This document shows, one piece after another, positions 19,363 through 27,459 of a stretch of 39,562 nt of DNA. The position numbers and the translations under genes are program-made. Positions within the stretch are counted from its first letter, which is position 1; every line of letters starts with the position of its first letter. The notes under the pieces are model-generated. The model worked only from the letters and a program-made list of their open reading frames with translations, made no database searches and was not told where the DNA came from. Source of the DNA: Algoriphagus algorifonticola (lineage in GTDB: Bacteria; Bacteroidota; Bacteroidia; Cytophagales; Cyclobacteriaceae); assembly GCF_007655305.1 (NCBI RefSeq), contig NZ_VLOG01000030.1, forward strand, positions 1 through 39,562. Direction: 5' to 3'.

Positions 19363-20631
19363 TCATACAATCTTTATTTTTGAAATAATATAAAATAGTA
19401 CTATTGATGTCAATATAAATATACCTCCTGCACCGTTGATAAAATTAAATACAGGAGAAAATGCAATAACAATAAAAAAATAAAAATAAAGAATAATAGC
19501 CCAATCATAGCCACTTTTTGCTTTGTTATAAATTACTTTAACTATCATACCAAACAATAGCATGAATAACAATGAAAACCATCCAAAGTCGATAAATATT
19601 GGACCAAAAAAAGTATTAAATACTCCAGGCCTAGGACTCAATTGCTCTAGATTTTTTGAATCAAAATTTCTACCTGTTACTTTATGCAAAAAACGCGAAT
19701 AAATAGCAAAAGTATAACTCCCTAATGCATAATCATTTTTGTAATTATCATAAAGATATGAAAACTCAATCATACCATGGGTAAAGTATTGCGTAGTAGT
19801 TAAATAAGTAAAGACTAAACTTTGAGTAGTAGGATTCAGGTTGCTAAAAGTATTTTTAAAGGAGTTGCTCGATGTAACTGTATAATTAATGTTAGATTGG
19901 TTTAAAACAAGGTCATATGTATTTTCACCAGCAAAAATTTTTGTTCTTTCCACAAAAATGAAATTCATCATCAGCATAAAGGAAAGAATTACCATAACTA
20001 TACCAAGCCCCTTTAATAAAGTAATTTTAATTTTTTGAAAATAAAATAAATATAAACCAAGAAGAATAAACAAAACAAAGATTATCGAACGAGACCCCAA
20101 TAAGACTGCATCAAAAATTTGCGCGAAAAATAAAATGAATGCAATTATTTTTACTATCCAATTAGTTGAAATTTTATGCTTCCAAAGTAAAAAAATCGGT
20201 ATTATACCTAAAGGGGTTAAGAAAGATGATAAAATAGCGATGTAGTTTCCTCCCGCTGCCTCCATAATTTCTCTATTCTCGAAATAATTTGAACTTGAAC
20301 TGATTCCGCGAATTATAAACCTATCGGTTAGTTTAAGGGCTAATCCTAAAATTGCTAAATACAAAATAAGGAAAAATAATCTCCTCAGATTATTCGCACT
20401 TTTGGAAGTACGAAAACCAATTTTATCCTTAACTAGGGCAACTCCAAGTATAAATGATAGAATGCAACAAAAAAGAAAAACATACGCAGTTCCATTTAGT
20501 TCAATATTTACAACAAGAGGAGAAAACAAAAACAAAATCGCCCATATAATAAAAGCAAACGCCATTACCTTTGACGGATGTAACCGATTTAAAAAATTCA
20601 CATTATGATCCTCGTAAAAATTAGAATCCAT
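19363..20631 (-). CDS. wzy: Wzy-like oligosaccharide repeat-unit polymerase
   Basis: A 422-residue polytopic membrane protein with roughly 10-11 hydrophobic helices, an internal soluble loop (about residues 215-330, with a TSSNSF segment and a TYLTTTQYFTHGMIEFSYL stretch) and a terminal SPVFNFINGAGG segment. This layout is typical of O-antigen/capsule polymerases (Wzy, EpsG or OPS polymerase superfamily), which join repeat units at the periplasmic face. It overlaps the upstream GT-B gene by 11 bp. A 127-bp gap separates it from the acyltransferase downstream, the only appreciable gap in the operon. Wzy proteins are poorly conserved, so the call rests on topology and context. The gene is very AT-rich. 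Confidence 0.7.
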   Translation of the reverse strand: MDSNFYEDHNVNFLNRLHPSKVMAFAFIIWAILFLFSPLVVNIELNGTAYVFLFCCILSFILGVALVKDKIGFRTSKSANNLRRLFFLILYLAILGLALKLTDRFIIRGISSSSNYFENREIMEAAGGNYIAILSSFLTPLGIIPIFLLWKHKISTNWIVKIIAFILFFAQIFDAVLLGSRSIIFVLFILLGLYLFYFQKIKITLLKGLGIVMVILSFMLMMNFIFVERTKIFAGENTYDLVLNQSNINYTVTSSNSFKNTFSNLNPTTQSLVFTYLTTTQYFTHGMIEFSYLYDNYKNDYALGSYTFAIYSRFLHKVTGRNFDSKNLEQLSPRPGVFNTFFGPIFIDFGWFSLLFMLLFGMIVKVIYNKAKSGYDWAIILYFYFFIVIAFSPVFNFINGAGGIFILTSIVLFYIISKIKIV

Positions 20632-21940
20632 ATAATACCTTGGTATAAGCCGTTTTAAGTTTAGTCAAATTACGGGCATCTTTTAAATAATGTGAGTTAT
20701 GCAGTCCATCTCCATTAGTTCCTTCAAAACTTGTTTGCATCAGCTCTTGCAAGTATGCCACTTTTTCCTCGCTGGACATCTTAGGGAACCCCCCTTTTTT
20801 TATTTGATCAAAAATAGGCTGCATGGATTCATCAGCTTTCAAATGATAACAGTTTTTTTGTCTCGTATGTAATGCTTCTCCAAGCATAATTACAGGCATG
20901 TTATCAAATACACATTCAATTGCAATAGTTCCTGTAACTGTAACAACGACATCTGTAATTAACCAAACATCTGCCATTTTAGAGCTATGTTTAAGTACTA
21001 TAATTCGTTCAGAATTTGACTTGACTAGGTCTAATAATTCCTTTGAGATTTCATACTTCGATTTAGGGTTTGGTTTCAATAAAAGTTTATCGGAACCCTT
21101 TAAATCATTTAAGATTCGCTGAATGACTTGTGTTTGATTATTGTTCGGGTAGCCCCAAACATCAATATTTGCTTCGGGCTGCATTTGCATGGCATATAGC
21201 ACATGAAAGCCTTTCTTAATCTTAGTTGTGTCAACTGCTATTTCTTCCCACCTGAGTACGTTTTTAGCATAATGGGAATTAATCTTACGTTTAACAAATG
21301 GAGAAGGAGTATTGTACCGCTCTCCCAAGTAATAAGAAAGTGACAACCGTAATTTGTCTTTAAGCCAATCTAAGCCTGTTAATTTATAGCGCAATACCGT
21401 CATGTAATCTGGAAGTGCTTGACGTGCTTGGATTGCTTCAACAGTTTTCAGAGCCATGTCATTTGAAAGCAAATCTTTAGATCCTTTATAAGGCACTTGG
21501 GTATCGTACAAATAAAATGAGAATCGATTATTAGGATACCGAGTTGTTGAGGGATTTAAATATAATATACTTCTTCTCTTACAGGCATTTATTACCAGCA
21601 ACTCATGAAATAAAGTAGCTTCGCCAAAGGCTAAGTCAGGCATAATCACATCTAAGGCCTTCTCAATTTCCTTTTCATACCAAAAAATAAAATTATCAGA
21701 TTGAATTCCAAAATAATTCATTCCCCTATTTCCATTAATTATTTTTTGAATTTCTGGAGTATAAATTTTTTCAAGTCTTTTCTTTTTAGGAAACGGTAAA
21801 ACAGTTACATTTTTAAATGAAGGTTTAAATATGGGGTTCTGAACAATCCAAAATATTTCATGCCCCTCCTTTTCATATTCTTTAGCAATAACTTCCCAAA
21901 GCCCCGTTTTATAACGGTTCTCTACAAATAGAATTTTCAT
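20621..21940 (-). CDS. GT-B capsule-type glycosyltransferase, possibly nonulosonate transferase
   Basis: A 439-residue protein with a GT-B-like start (MKILFVENRYKTGLWEVIAKEYEKEGHEI) and a C-terminal donor-side half containing LLLKPNPKSKYEIS and VVTVTGTIAIECVFDNMPV. The latter resemble the K-P-(H/N)-P and G-T-x-x-x-E-x3-x-x-x-P-V signatures of Kdo-, sialic- or capsule-type transferases (KpsC/KpsS-like, CDP-glycerol transferase-like). Its start overlaps the pseI stop by 4 bp (ATGA type). Placed directly after the synthase of a nonulosonic acid, it is the best candidate in the window for attaching that sugar to the repeat unit; this is inference. It is too long and too different from PseG to be called the missing hydrolase. 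Confidence 0.6.
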   Translation of the reverse strand: MKILFVENRYKTGLWEVIAKEYEKEGHEIFWIVQNPIFKPSFKNVTVLPFPKKKRLEKIYTPEIQKIINGNRGMNYFGIQSDNFIFWYEKEIEKALDVIMPDLAFGEATLFHELLVINACKRRSILYLNPSTTRYPNNRFSFYLYDTQVPYKGSKDLLSNDMALKTVEAIQARQALPDYMTVLRYKLTGLDWLKDKLRLSLSYYLGERYNTPSPFVKRKINSHYAKNVLRWEEIAVDTTKIKKGFHVLYAMQMQPEANIDVWGYPNNNQTQVIQRILNDLKGSDKLLLKPNPKSKYEISKELLDLVKSNSERIIVLKHSSKMADVWLITDVVVTVTGTIAIECVFDNMPVIMLGEALHTRQKNCYHLKADESMQPIFDQIKKGGFPKMSSEEKVAYLQELMQTSFEGTNGDGLHNSHYLKDARNLTKLKTAYTKVLYGF

Positions 21941-22980
21941 TTATTATTAACAAAACTTAAATCCATTCGAGCACCATTCTCTAATGATTTTGTAACCTTT
22001 TTGCCCAAAATATCAGTTAAATGTTTGGGATGTAAACCAAAACCCGGTCTAATACTTCTAACATTTTCCTCTGTAATCACTCCTCCTTCATTTATATCCT
22101 TCACCACATACAGAGACCTAGAAAAATCCTTTCCTTTTTTCTGTTTTTCGGTCAGATTGTAATTAACAACACCAATAGCTTTCTCTGCTTCCCTAACAGC
22201 CTTTACCATTTCAGCAAATTCAAGTTCAGTCATCGAAAAAGATGCATCAGGACCACCTATAGTACGATCCAGAATAAAATGTTTCTCTATAATTTTTGCA
22301 CCAAAGCACGTAGATACCACCGGAACCGTACTGCCCATAGTATGGTCTGATAGCCCAGTTATTACTCTATACCTTTCTGCCATGTCTTTTACCATCACCA
22401 TATTGGCTTCTTCGATTGGGGCAGGATAACTTGAAGTACATTTTAAAAGCGCAACATCACGATTACCCATTCGATAGCAGGCATCCAATGCCAATTCAAT
22501 ATCTTCTTGGGTTGCTATCCCTGTTGATATTATCACTGGTTTTCCTTTTGACGCTACATATTCAATCAAAGGAATATCAGTGATTTCAAATGAAGCAATT
22601 TTGTAAGCAGGTGCATTCAGGTTTTCAAGAAAGTCCACTGCTGTTTTATCAAAGGGAGAACTGAAACAGACAAGTCCCTCTTCTTTAGCTACATTAAACA
22701 AAGTTTCGTGCCATTCCCAAGGGGTATAAGCCTCCTGATATAATTGATACAGATTTTTGCCTTCCCAAATAGTCCCTTTGATTATGAAATCCTCTTTGTC
22801 GCTATCAATGGTAATAGTATCTGCTGTGTAAGTCTGGAATTTGATGGCATCTGCTCCAGCCCTTTTTGCGGCTTTGATGGTTTCAATAGCAGTCTCTAGA
22901 CTGCCGTTATGGTTTGCTGAAAGCTCTGCTATAATAAAAACCGGGGAGGTTCTATCTATTTTACTATTTCCTACCTGCAT
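21937..22980 (-). CDS. pseI: Pseudaminic acid synthase (NeuB family)
   Basis: A 347-residue NeuB-family enzyme that condenses phosphoenolpyruvate with a 2,4-diacetamido-trideoxy-altrose-type hexose to give the nine-carbon acid. The N-terminal TIM barrel carries FIIAELSANHNGS, GADAIKFQTY, CFSSPFDKTAVDFLE, AYKIASFE, KPVIISTGIA, LLKCTSSYPAP, GLSDHT and IIEKHFILDR. The C-terminal antifreeze-like SAF domain begins near SLYVVKDINEGG and ends with HLTDILGKKV. The motifs favour PseI over sialic acid NeuB or legionaminic LegI. It overlaps the upstream GNAT gene by 17 bp. Exact stereochemistry of the product cannot be fixed from sequence. Confidence 0.88.
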   Translation of the reverse strand: MQVGNSKIDRTSPVFIIAELSANHNGSLETAIETIKAAKRAGADAIKFQTYTADTITIDSDKEDFIIKGTIWEGKNLYQLYQEAYTPWEWHETLFNVAKEEGLVCFSSPFDKTAVDFLENLNAPAYKIASFEITDIPLIEYVASKGKPVIISTGIATQEDIELALDACYRMGNRDVALLKCTSSYPAPIEEANMVMVKDMAERYRVITGLSDHTMGSTVPVVSTCFGAKIIEKHFILDRTIGGPDASFSMTELEFAEMVKAVREAEKAIGVVNYNLTEKQKKGKDFSRSLYVVKDINEGGVITEENVRSIRPGFGLHPKHLTDILGKKVTKSLENGARMDLSFVNNK

Positions 22981-23986
22981 GATTTATTTTCATTCTAAAT
23001 TCTAAAACATCTTTTTCTAGCTCAATTTTATCAAATCCTAATTTTTCAAATATCTTAATGGAAGCTATATTCTCCTTTTTTACAAGACCTTTGATAGATT
23101 TAATATCTTTTCTTTCCTTCTGCAAACCTAAAACAGATAGTTCAAGTAACTTCGTTCCTAAACCCTTCCCAGTTTGATTTGGAGCTACAAGATAGCTGAT
23201 CAAACCTTCTTCTCCTTTTACGTCATACCTGATTGAACCCACAGGTTCACCTTCACTGATCAATAATTTGAAAATACAGTTTTGGTCTTTTATTTTTTCA
23301 GCAAACCACTCGGAATGTTCTTCCAAGGGGATAAATCCCTTTTTGAATGCATATCGCCTTGTTTGAGGATGATTGGTCCAGGTATAGGTAATTTCTAGAT
23401 CTTCTAAAGCTGCATTCCTTAAGTAAAATCTACTGGTTGTTTTGGAATGAAGGATCACATCAATATAATTACCCTCAAAGAAACAATGTTCCTTTAGCCT
23501 TGCCTCCCTTTCATATCCTGATTTTTCCAATACAACATAAAGCCTCGGCCTTAAATCAAAAGCATAAGTAAAAATCTTATGAAGCTGAAGTTCTTCAAAT
23601 GCAACTTTTTCAATCAAAGTCAAATAAGTCTGCCAATGAAAAGAGAAAAAATCCTTTTCCAAAGCAGTATCCATGATAAAGGATATCTCTGCATTTTTAT
23701 CTATCCAATTGATATGGACTAATCCTCCATAACCGATGCATTTTTCACCCTCTAGGTACGAAAATAAAATCTGATTAGGTCTTTCCTGGTCAAAAAGTTT
23801 AGCAATCACATTCTCAAAATATGCATCCTGATCCGCTTCCGTCAAGAGTCTATTCTGGCGCAGATGGTAAATCTGTTCATTACGCCATTTCATGATGGCA
23901 TATTTATCCTCTTCTCGGATAGGTACCAGTGAATATTGGTCTATATTAAAAGTTTGATTTGTAAGAACCCTATAAAAGAAACTCAT
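22964..23986 (-). CDS. Tandem GNAT-fold N-acyltransferase
   Basis: A 340-residue protein made of two GNAT-like halves. The C-terminal half (about 185-338) is complete: GSIRYD (250-255), ISYLVAP, the acetyl-CoA pyrophosphate loop Q271-TGKGLG, and the terminal NIASIKIFEKLGFDK. It resembles the GNAT domains often linked to PseG or acting as PseH. The N-terminal half (about 15-180) keeps the fold pattern (MKWRNE, CIGYGGLVHINW, AEISFIM, LHKIFTYAF, VLEKSGYEREA) but has no Q/RxxGxG/A loop, so it may be non-catalytic. The gene starts immediately after the class III PLP-enzyme stop and overlaps pseI by 17 bp. The likely role is acylation of an amino group on the nonulosonate precursor or product. Confidence 0.75.
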   Translation of the reverse strand: MSFFYRVLTNQTFNIDQYSLVPIREEDKYAIMKWRNEQIYHLRQNRLLTEADQDAYFENVIAKLFDQERPNQILFSYLEGEKCIGYGGLVHINWIDKNAEISFIMDTALEKDFFSFHWQTYLTLIEKVAFEELQLHKIFTYAFDLRPRLYVVLEKSGYEREARLKEHCFFEGNYIDVILHSKTTSRFYLRNAALEDLEITYTWTNHPQTRRYAFKKGFIPLEEHSEWFAEKIKDQNCIFKLLISEGEPVGSIRYDVKGEEGLISYLVAPNQTGKGLGTKLLELSVLGLQKERKDIKSIKGLVKKENIASIKIFEKLGFDKIELEKDVLEFRMKINHAGRK

Positions 23987-25294
23987 TTAATTCAGTCTTT
24001 TGAATCCAGAATGACAAACCGGACCTTCCAATAAGTCATTAATATTTAGATCCCCCTTTATACACTTTGATATAGAATTATATACATCATTCAAACTGTC
24101 AAAATATTGATCAAAATACCTATCCTCATGAACAGTGGCAGCATAAAAATTAGTACTCGCCAGAAAGCCTTTCTTCAGCATTTCTTGCGTCAGAAAAGTT
24201 TTAAACTTCAAACCATCTTCATACTTAAATGTGTAAGTAGATAGTGAAGGTATCCCTGAAATCTGAATATCAATAGTGTGATTTTCAGCCAGTTCTATCC
24301 ATCCTTGTTGCATTTTTTTTCCTTTTTCAGTAATAATTTCCCAAGATTTTAATTTCTCCATAACTTCAAGGGTCTTTAATGCTGCCGCGGGACCAATCCT
24401 TTCTGTCCAAAATGTGCTACTGATAAAGGTTTTTTGGGCCGCTTCCATTACAGAACGCCTACCGACAACAGCCGTTAGGGCATAACCATTTCCAATAGTT
24501 TTTCCATACATGGCAAGATCCGGTTCTACACCGTATTTTTTATATATACCTCCGAAAGTTTCCCTAAATCCAGAAGTACATTCATCAAAAATTAAAACTA
24601 TTTTCTCCCTGTTAGCTAAATCACGAACTTTTTTCAAAAAATCATTTTCTGGCCCAAAATTTCGGACAACTTCCATTTTGATAACCCCAATTCGGTTATC
24701 CCTTACAATTTTTTCAAGTTCCTCGATATTATTATAATGGAAAGGAAATACTGTATTTTTTAAATTCTTTGGTACCCCTGCTGGCTCTAAACCCGGTAAC
24801 AAATGTCCTGACAAACCATCTCCATCATTATGATTGGTAGAAAGATACCAGTCATGCCAACCATGATAACCGCATATCGCCACTTGATCTCTTCCTGATG
24901 CTGCCCTTGCTATCCGGATGGCAATAGCATTAGCCTCACCTCCACTACGAGCATATCTTACCATGTCTGCCCAAGGATTTATTTCAACTAATCTTTCGGC
25001 CAAATAAACTTCCTCAGGACAAGAAAGCGTACTCATATTACCCTTTCTGATAGTTTCTAAGACAGCCCCATCGACCTCTTCATGTCCGTAGCCTAGCGTA
25101 TTAGTCCCAATTCCCATTATGGACATATCTATATAACTGTTCCCATCCAAATCAATCACCTTACATCCTTTAGCTTCAGAAAAATAGGAAGGCCATAAAT
25201 CAGGTAAAAACATTTCCGGCCTCTTTGAAAGCAACATTGTTCCTCCAGGAATAAGTTGTTTCGCTTTTTTATAAAGTTCTTGTCCAGTTCCCAC
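23987..25294 (-). CDS. Class III PLP aminotransferase/aminomutase-like enzyme
   Basis: A 435-residue fold-type I PLP enzyme resembling glutamate-1-semialdehyde 2,1-aminomutases. Visible features are the N-terminal LIPGGTMLLSKRPEMFLP, the GHEEVDGAV segment, SGGEANAIAIRIARA for cofactor phosphate binding, YHGWHDW, the PLP-ring aspartate D237 in FDECTSGFR, and the Schiff-base lysine K265 in MYGKTIGNGY. It is not haem HemL in this context: it sits between the cytidylyltransferase (2-bp gap) and the tandem GNAT (adjacent), inside the nonulosonate cluster. It may transaminate or isomerise an amino-sugar intermediate, or make an amino-acyl substituent. It occupies the position where PseG might be expected. 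The precise reaction is unknown. Confidence 0.75.
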   Translation of the reverse strand: MGTGQELYKKAKQLIPGGTMLLSKRPEMFLPDLWPSYFSEAKGCKVIDLDGNSYIDMSIMGIGTNTLGYGHEEVDGAVLETIRKGNMSTLSCPEEVYLAERLVEINPWADMVRYARSGGEANAIAIRIARAASGRDQVAICGYHGWHDWYLSTNHNDGDGLSGHLLPGLEPAGVPKNLKNTVFPFHYNNIEELEKIVRDNRIGVIKMEVVRNFGPENDFLKKVRDLANREKIVLIFDECTSGFRETFGGIYKKYGVEPDLAMYGKTIGNGYALTAVVGRRSVMEAAQKTFISSTFWTERIGPAAALKTLEVMEKLKSWEIITEKGKKMQQGWIELAENHTIDIQISGIPSLSTYTFKYEDGLKFKTFLTQEMLKKGFLASTNFYAATVHEDRYFDQYFDSLNDVYNSISKCIKGDLNINDLLEGPVCHSGFKRLN

Positions 25295-25296
25295 GG

Positions 25297-26067
25297 TTAT
25301 TTTATTTTCTCGTTATCCAAAGATTTTATATACCCTTCATTTCGTTGGATATCCTGATTTTTGAATTCATTAATATGATGTATTATATAATTTGTATAAT
25401 CCAACCAAGAAGCTTCAAATCCTAGAGTTGCAATAAGAGTTTCAATTCCTTCTAAATCCTTAGGTTCATCAACGGTCATACGGATATGATTGTAATTTGA
25501 AGGTGCTGATAGATGAACAGCCTTAAAAATGTTGCCTCCCTTTAAATTTGAATTATTTCTGATGTAAGGAGTTACGTGTTCACGTTCAGAAATCAACTTG
25601 GCTTCTTTCCATGCCTTTTCCAAAGCACGAAAATTAAAAACTTCAACATCCTGACCATCAGGAAATTCCTCAATCAAAATATTTGCTCCATAATCAGCTT
25701 GATTTTGAATAGTCAATTCTATCACTTCATCGATGATATTGGAGTCTATAAGCGGGCAATCCGAAGTTACTCTTACCACATAGTTCGGCGCATATGGTAA
25801 AGCTGCTTGATAGAACCTATCCAGTACATCGTTCAAATCCCCTTGATAAAAATCTACACCTGATTGATTGCTGATTTCAATAATTTGACCTACTCCTTCT
25901 TCCTTGGTAGTAGCTACAACCCAATCAGTTACTTTTTTAGACATTTTTACTCTTTGCAGATGTAGCCCTAGCAATGTCGTGTTTCCCAAGATTTTTGTAA
26001 CTTTCTTGGGAAATCTAGTACTTCCAATCCTAGCCTGAGTTATCAGTAAAATTTTTAAAGATTCCAT
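25297..26067 (-). CDS. pseF: SpsF/PseF-like nonulosonate cytidylyltransferase
   Basis: A 256-residue nucleotidyltransferase of the SpsF type (COG1861-like). The N-terminal CTP-binding loop is QARIGSTRFPKKV (residues 11-23), followed by VVATTKEEG, the DLNDVLDRFY segment, RVTSDCPLID with its metal/nucleotide aspartate, and EREHVTPYI and RMTVDEPKDLE near the end. It would activate the nonulosonic acid as a CMP-sugar, the donor for the transferase. It overlaps the aldo/keto reductase gene by 13 bp. As recalled knowledge, SpsF-type cytidylyltransferases occur next to aldo/keto reductases in other polysaccharide clusters. Substrate assignment is by context. Confidence 0.78.
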   Translation of the reverse strand: MESLKILLITQARIGSTRFPKKVTKILGNTTLLGLHLQRVKMSKKVTDWVVATTKEEGVGQIIEISNQSGVDFYQGDLNDVLDRFYQAALPYAPNYVVRVTSDCPLIDSNIIDEVIELTIQNQADYGANILIEEFPDGQDVEVFNFRALEKAWKEAKLISEREHVTPYIRNNSNLKGGNIFKAVHLSAPSNYNHIRMTVDEPKDLEGIETLIATLGFEASWLDYTNYIIHHINEFKNQDIQRNEGYIKSLDNEKIK

Positions 26068-26924
26068 ATTGAAGGATTTAAAAGAGAAGCTTCAGTTACA
26101 AAAATTTCATCTATTGCATTTAGTGCCGAAGGTGGAACTTTTGACTCAATTTTTTTTAAGTTAATATTTAACTGATCGACAGAATCCACACCAACCAAAA
26201 CACAGTCAATATATTGCTTTGAAAGCGCATATTGAATGGCCAATGTAGAGAAATCCAATGAAAAGTGTTCTGCAATAGATTCTAAGTCATTCAGATATCT
26301 AACCAACGGATTAAGTTTCAAAGGAATTCTGTCCTTTTTCATAAAAAAAAGCCCCTGTAAAAAAACTGACCTTGTATGAATTTCTAAATTTTTACTTTTC
26401 AGTTCTTTTAGAATTTCACCCCTTTGCTGTTCATTGTCCAAAACATTAAATGGAACTTGCACTAAGTCAAAAATTTCTTTTTCTGCAATCTCTTTCATCT
26501 GGGCATTAGTGTAAAGAGATATACCCAATTTCTTGTATTTTTTTCCTTTAAGCTCCAAAAGAGAATTTATTTCTTCTTTTTTTGTCGATTTAAAATCTTC
26601 AAAACTGTGAAACATCACAGCATCTACTTGATCTATTTTCAAATTGTGTAGTGATTTTTCAAGCGAGTGGATTGGAGTTAAATTTTGTTTTAAATTGAAT
26701 TTTGTGATAATCCTGAAGTTTTTTTCTTTATTGATACTGAGATAATCTCCTATTCTTTCTTCGGAATTTCCGTAAGCTGCTGCTGTATCAAGAACAGTTA
26801 AATTGGATGCGTAGGCTAGATCAAGTATTTTAAACACTTCTTCTTTACTCATTTTGCCCGAAGTATTGTTTATCCCGTAATCTAAACCAAATTGGACCGT
26901 GCCCAAAATAATTTTATTACTCAT
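26055..26924 (-). CDS. Aldo/keto reductase in nonulosonate cluster
   Basis: A 289-residue AKR-superfamily protein with the full catalytic tetrad visible: D46, Y51 (DTAAAYGNSEERIG), K75 (ITKFN) and H106 (VMFHSFED). It starts ILGTVQFGLDYGINN, and the C-terminal cofactor region has LAIQYALSKQYIDCVLVGV. It overlaps both neighbours (8 bp with GNAT, 13 bp with the cytidylyltransferase). Canonical pseudaminate synthesis needs no AKR, so this enzyme points to a modified product, for example reduction of a keto group or a modified acyl substituent. The reaction is not predictable from sequence. Confidence 0.8.
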   Translation of the reverse strand: MSNKIILGTVQFGLDYGINNTSGKMSKEEVFKILDLAYASNLTVLDTAAAYGNSEERIGDYLSINKEKNFRIITKFNLKQNLTPIHSLEKSLHNLKIDQVDAVMFHSFEDFKSTKKEEINSLLELKGKKYKKLGISLYTNAQMKEIAEKEIFDLVQVPFNVLDNEQQRGEILKELKSKNLEIHTRSVFLQGLFFMKKDRIPLKLNPLVRYLNDLESIAEHFSLDFSTLAIQYALSKQYIDCVLVGVDSVDQLNINLKKIESKVPPSALNAIDEIFVTEASLLNPSIWNL

Positions 26925-27459
26925 AACTAGGGTTAAAAATAGCCATTCTTAAAATATCATCGTATCCTTTCTTTGTTATTACATGTTTGATGTATCTACC
27001 TTCTTCTACAAAACCCAAATTTTTATACAATTTTATGGCTGATATATTCTCGCTGTAAACCCCCAAATTAATTTTTCTCAAGTTTAAAGGAACTGAAAAA
27101 CAGTATGAAATAACAAGTTGAGATGCCTCTTTTGCAAATCCTTTTCCCCATTCTGCCTTGTCTCCCATCATGATCCCATACTCCCCATATTTATGCTTTA
27201 AATTAACGGGGTCAATTTTTATATTTCCTATATGTTTATTGGTGCTCTTTAAATGTATTGCCCAAAACAATATGGGATATTTTTCAATTTGGGTTAAAAA
27301 TTCTTTTAGTTTTTCAATTGTATAATCTCCGCCCGTTTCTAAATAAGCAATAATTTCAGGATCATTCATCCACTTGACATAGTCAATACTGAGATGTTCC
27401 AAACCTAGCGGCATTAACTTCAGTCTCTCCGACTCCAAATAGGGCGCACTATTTGCCAT
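26917..27459 (-). CDS. pseH: GNAT acetyltransferase, PseH-like
   Basis: A 180-residue single-domain GNAT of the RimJ/RimL-type group: YLESERLKLMPLGLEHL at the start, YVKWMNDPEI, HIGNIKIDPVN, YGIMMGDKAEWGKGFAKEA (acetyl-CoA loop GKGFA), NLRKINLGVYSENISAIKLYKNLGF. Placed right after pseC with an 11-bp overlap, it is the best candidate for the N-acetyltransferase that acts on the 4-amino group of UDP-4-amino-4,6-dideoxy-L-AltNAc (PseH step). The tandem GNAT farther down is an alternative, so the symbol is provisional. Confidence 0.7.
   Translation of the reverse strand: MANSAPYLESERLKLMPLGLEHLSIDYVKWMNDPEIIAYLETGGDYTIEKLKEFLTQIEKYPILFWAIHLKSTNKHIGNIKIDPVNLKHKYGEYGIMMGDKAEWGKGFAKEASQLVISYCFSVPLNLRKINLGVYSENISAIKLYKNLGFVEEGRYIKHVITKKGYDDILRMAIFNPSYE

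Noticed and set aside
20621..21940. The GT-B protein as the missing PseG hydrolase
   Set aside because: At 439 residues it is too long for PseG and carries capsule-transferase-like KPNPK and GTIAIE motifs, so it is better read as a glycosyltransferase.
23987..25294. HemL (haem pathway glutamate-1-semialdehyde aminomutase)
   Set aside because: The sequence type is similar, but the gene is embedded in a nonulosonate operon; a role in haem synthesis is unlikely.
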